DNA of 5,574 nt from Alphaproteobacteria bacterium (lineage in GTDB: Bacteria > Pseudomonadota > Alphaproteobacteria > Rickettsiales > JAFLCR01), in the NCBI GenBank assembly GCA_017302755.1, contig JAFLCR010000151.1:1-5574 (forward strand), in the 5' to 3' direction. Numbering within the stretch: position 1 is the stretch's first letter; each line of letters begins with the position of its first letter. This document shows, piece after piece, positions 5,093 through 5,574 of this stretch. The notes below the pieces were generated by a model. That model saw only the letters and a program-made list of their open reading frames with translations. It was not told where the DNA came from and searched no databases. The translations under genes were made by a program, and so were the position numbers.

Positions 5093-5574
5093 TTACCCAA
5101 CCAATTCCCCGTCGTCCTCGGCCTGACGGCGCTTGCGGGCGCTCGCGGCGCGGCGTTCGGGGTCCTGGCTGAACTTGAAGACCAGCTCGTCCTTCTCCAC
5201 GGAGACGCGAACCACGCCGCCTTTGGAGAGCTTGCCGAAGAGCACTTCGTCGGCCAGCGGAGCCTTGACCTTGTCCTGGATAAGGCGTTCCAGCGGACGG
5301 GCGCCGTTGCGGCGGTCGTAGCCTTTCGTGGCCAGCCACTTGCGGGCTGCCTCGTTGAGCTCAATCGTCACATGGCGGTCGGCGAGCTGGGTTTCCAGCT
5401 TGAAGACAAACTTGTTGACCACGTCTTCCACCACTTCCTGGTCGAGATGGCCGAAGGGCACGGTCGCATCCAAACGGTTGCGGAATTCGGGGGTGAAGAT
5501 GCGCTTGAGCGCTTCCTTATCCTCGTCCTGACGCTGCTGATTGCCGAAGCCGATCACCCGGCGTTCGCTATCCG
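5093..5574 (-). CDS. clpA: ATP-dependent Clp protease ATP-binding subunit ClpA, C-terminal end (5' end outside window)
   Basis: C-terminal 159 residues of the Hsp100 unfoldase that feeds substrates, including ClpS-delivered N-degron proteins, into the ClpP protease. Visible are IFTPEFRNRLDATVPFGHL, which holds the Arg-finger region of the second AAA+ domain, then the small C-terminal D2 domain with the sensor-2 block GYDRRNGARPLERLIQDKVKAPLADEVLFGKL. This matches ClpA better than ClpB or ClpC: the FTPEFRNRLD and KGYDRxxGARPxxRxIQDxxKxPLAxExLFG patterns are ClpA-typical. The frame stays open to the right edge (codons DSERR before the GTG at 5557, which is not a start). After the domain comes a charged tail of about 23 residues (DPERRAASARKRRQAEDDGELVG). 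The stop codon TAA is followed 21 bases on by the terminator. The ClpP-binding IGF/L-type loop and Walker motifs are outside the window. Confidence 0.95.
   Translation of the reverse strand, partial: DSERRVIGFGNQQRQDEDKEALKRIFTPEFRNRLDATVPFGHLDQEVVEDVVNKFVFKLETQLADRHVTIELNEAARKWLATKGYDRRNGARPLERLIQDKVKAPLADEVLFGKLSKGGVVRVSVEKDELVFKFSQDPERRAASARKRRQAEDDGELVG

Noticed and set aside
1..5574. CRISPR arrays, tRNA or rRNA genes, transposases, phage or toxin-antitoxin genes
   Set aside because: No regularly spaced direct repeats, RNA-gene signatures or mobile-element coding sequence are visible; apart from the palindromic element at the left edge the window is ordinary gene-dense sequence.

Overview
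The window is GC-rich, densely packed bacterial DNA, most likely from an alphaproteobacterium. The pointers are a short valyl-tRNA synthetase of the archaeal/rickettsial-like type with no C-terminal coiled-coil arm, a YdcH/DUF465 small protein, ClpA, and a small kinase-like protein of a sort common in alpha- and betaproteobacteria. The exact lineage cannot be read from the sequence.

Layout, left to right. (1) 1-1174, + strand: the C-terminal part of valS, running off the left edge. Its first ~88 bases are a GC-rich palindromic, repeat-like element that stays open in the valS frame. (2) 1171-1902, - strand: a small kinase-like protein, convergent with valS; the two stop codons share one CTAG palindrome. 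(3) 1903-1969: a 67-bp divergent intergenic region with a spaced inverted repeat and a possible weak promoter. (4) 1970-3271, + strand: an AzgA-type (NCS2) purine permease, complete. (5) 3272-3364: a short hairpin overlapping the -35 box of a convincing sigma70-type promoter. (6) 3365-3571, + strand: a 68-residue DUF465 protein. (7) 3561-4976, - strand: a 471-residue protein of the BKACE/DUF849 beta-keto acid cleavage family, much longer than usual, overlapping the DUF465 gene tail to tail by 11 bp. (8) 4977-5092: leader of the BKACE gene and a strong terminator with symmetric A/T tracts. (9) 5093-5574, - strand: the C-terminal end of clpA, running off the right edge.

The genes do not form an obvious pathway. 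Strands alternate, most genes look individually transcribed, and the set mixes housekeeping functions (translation, proteolysis) with transport and a likely catabolic or accessory enzyme. No CRISPR, rRNA, tRNA, transposase or phage gene is visible. The two points most worth a second look are the in-frame palindromic element inside valS and the enlarged BKACE protein.
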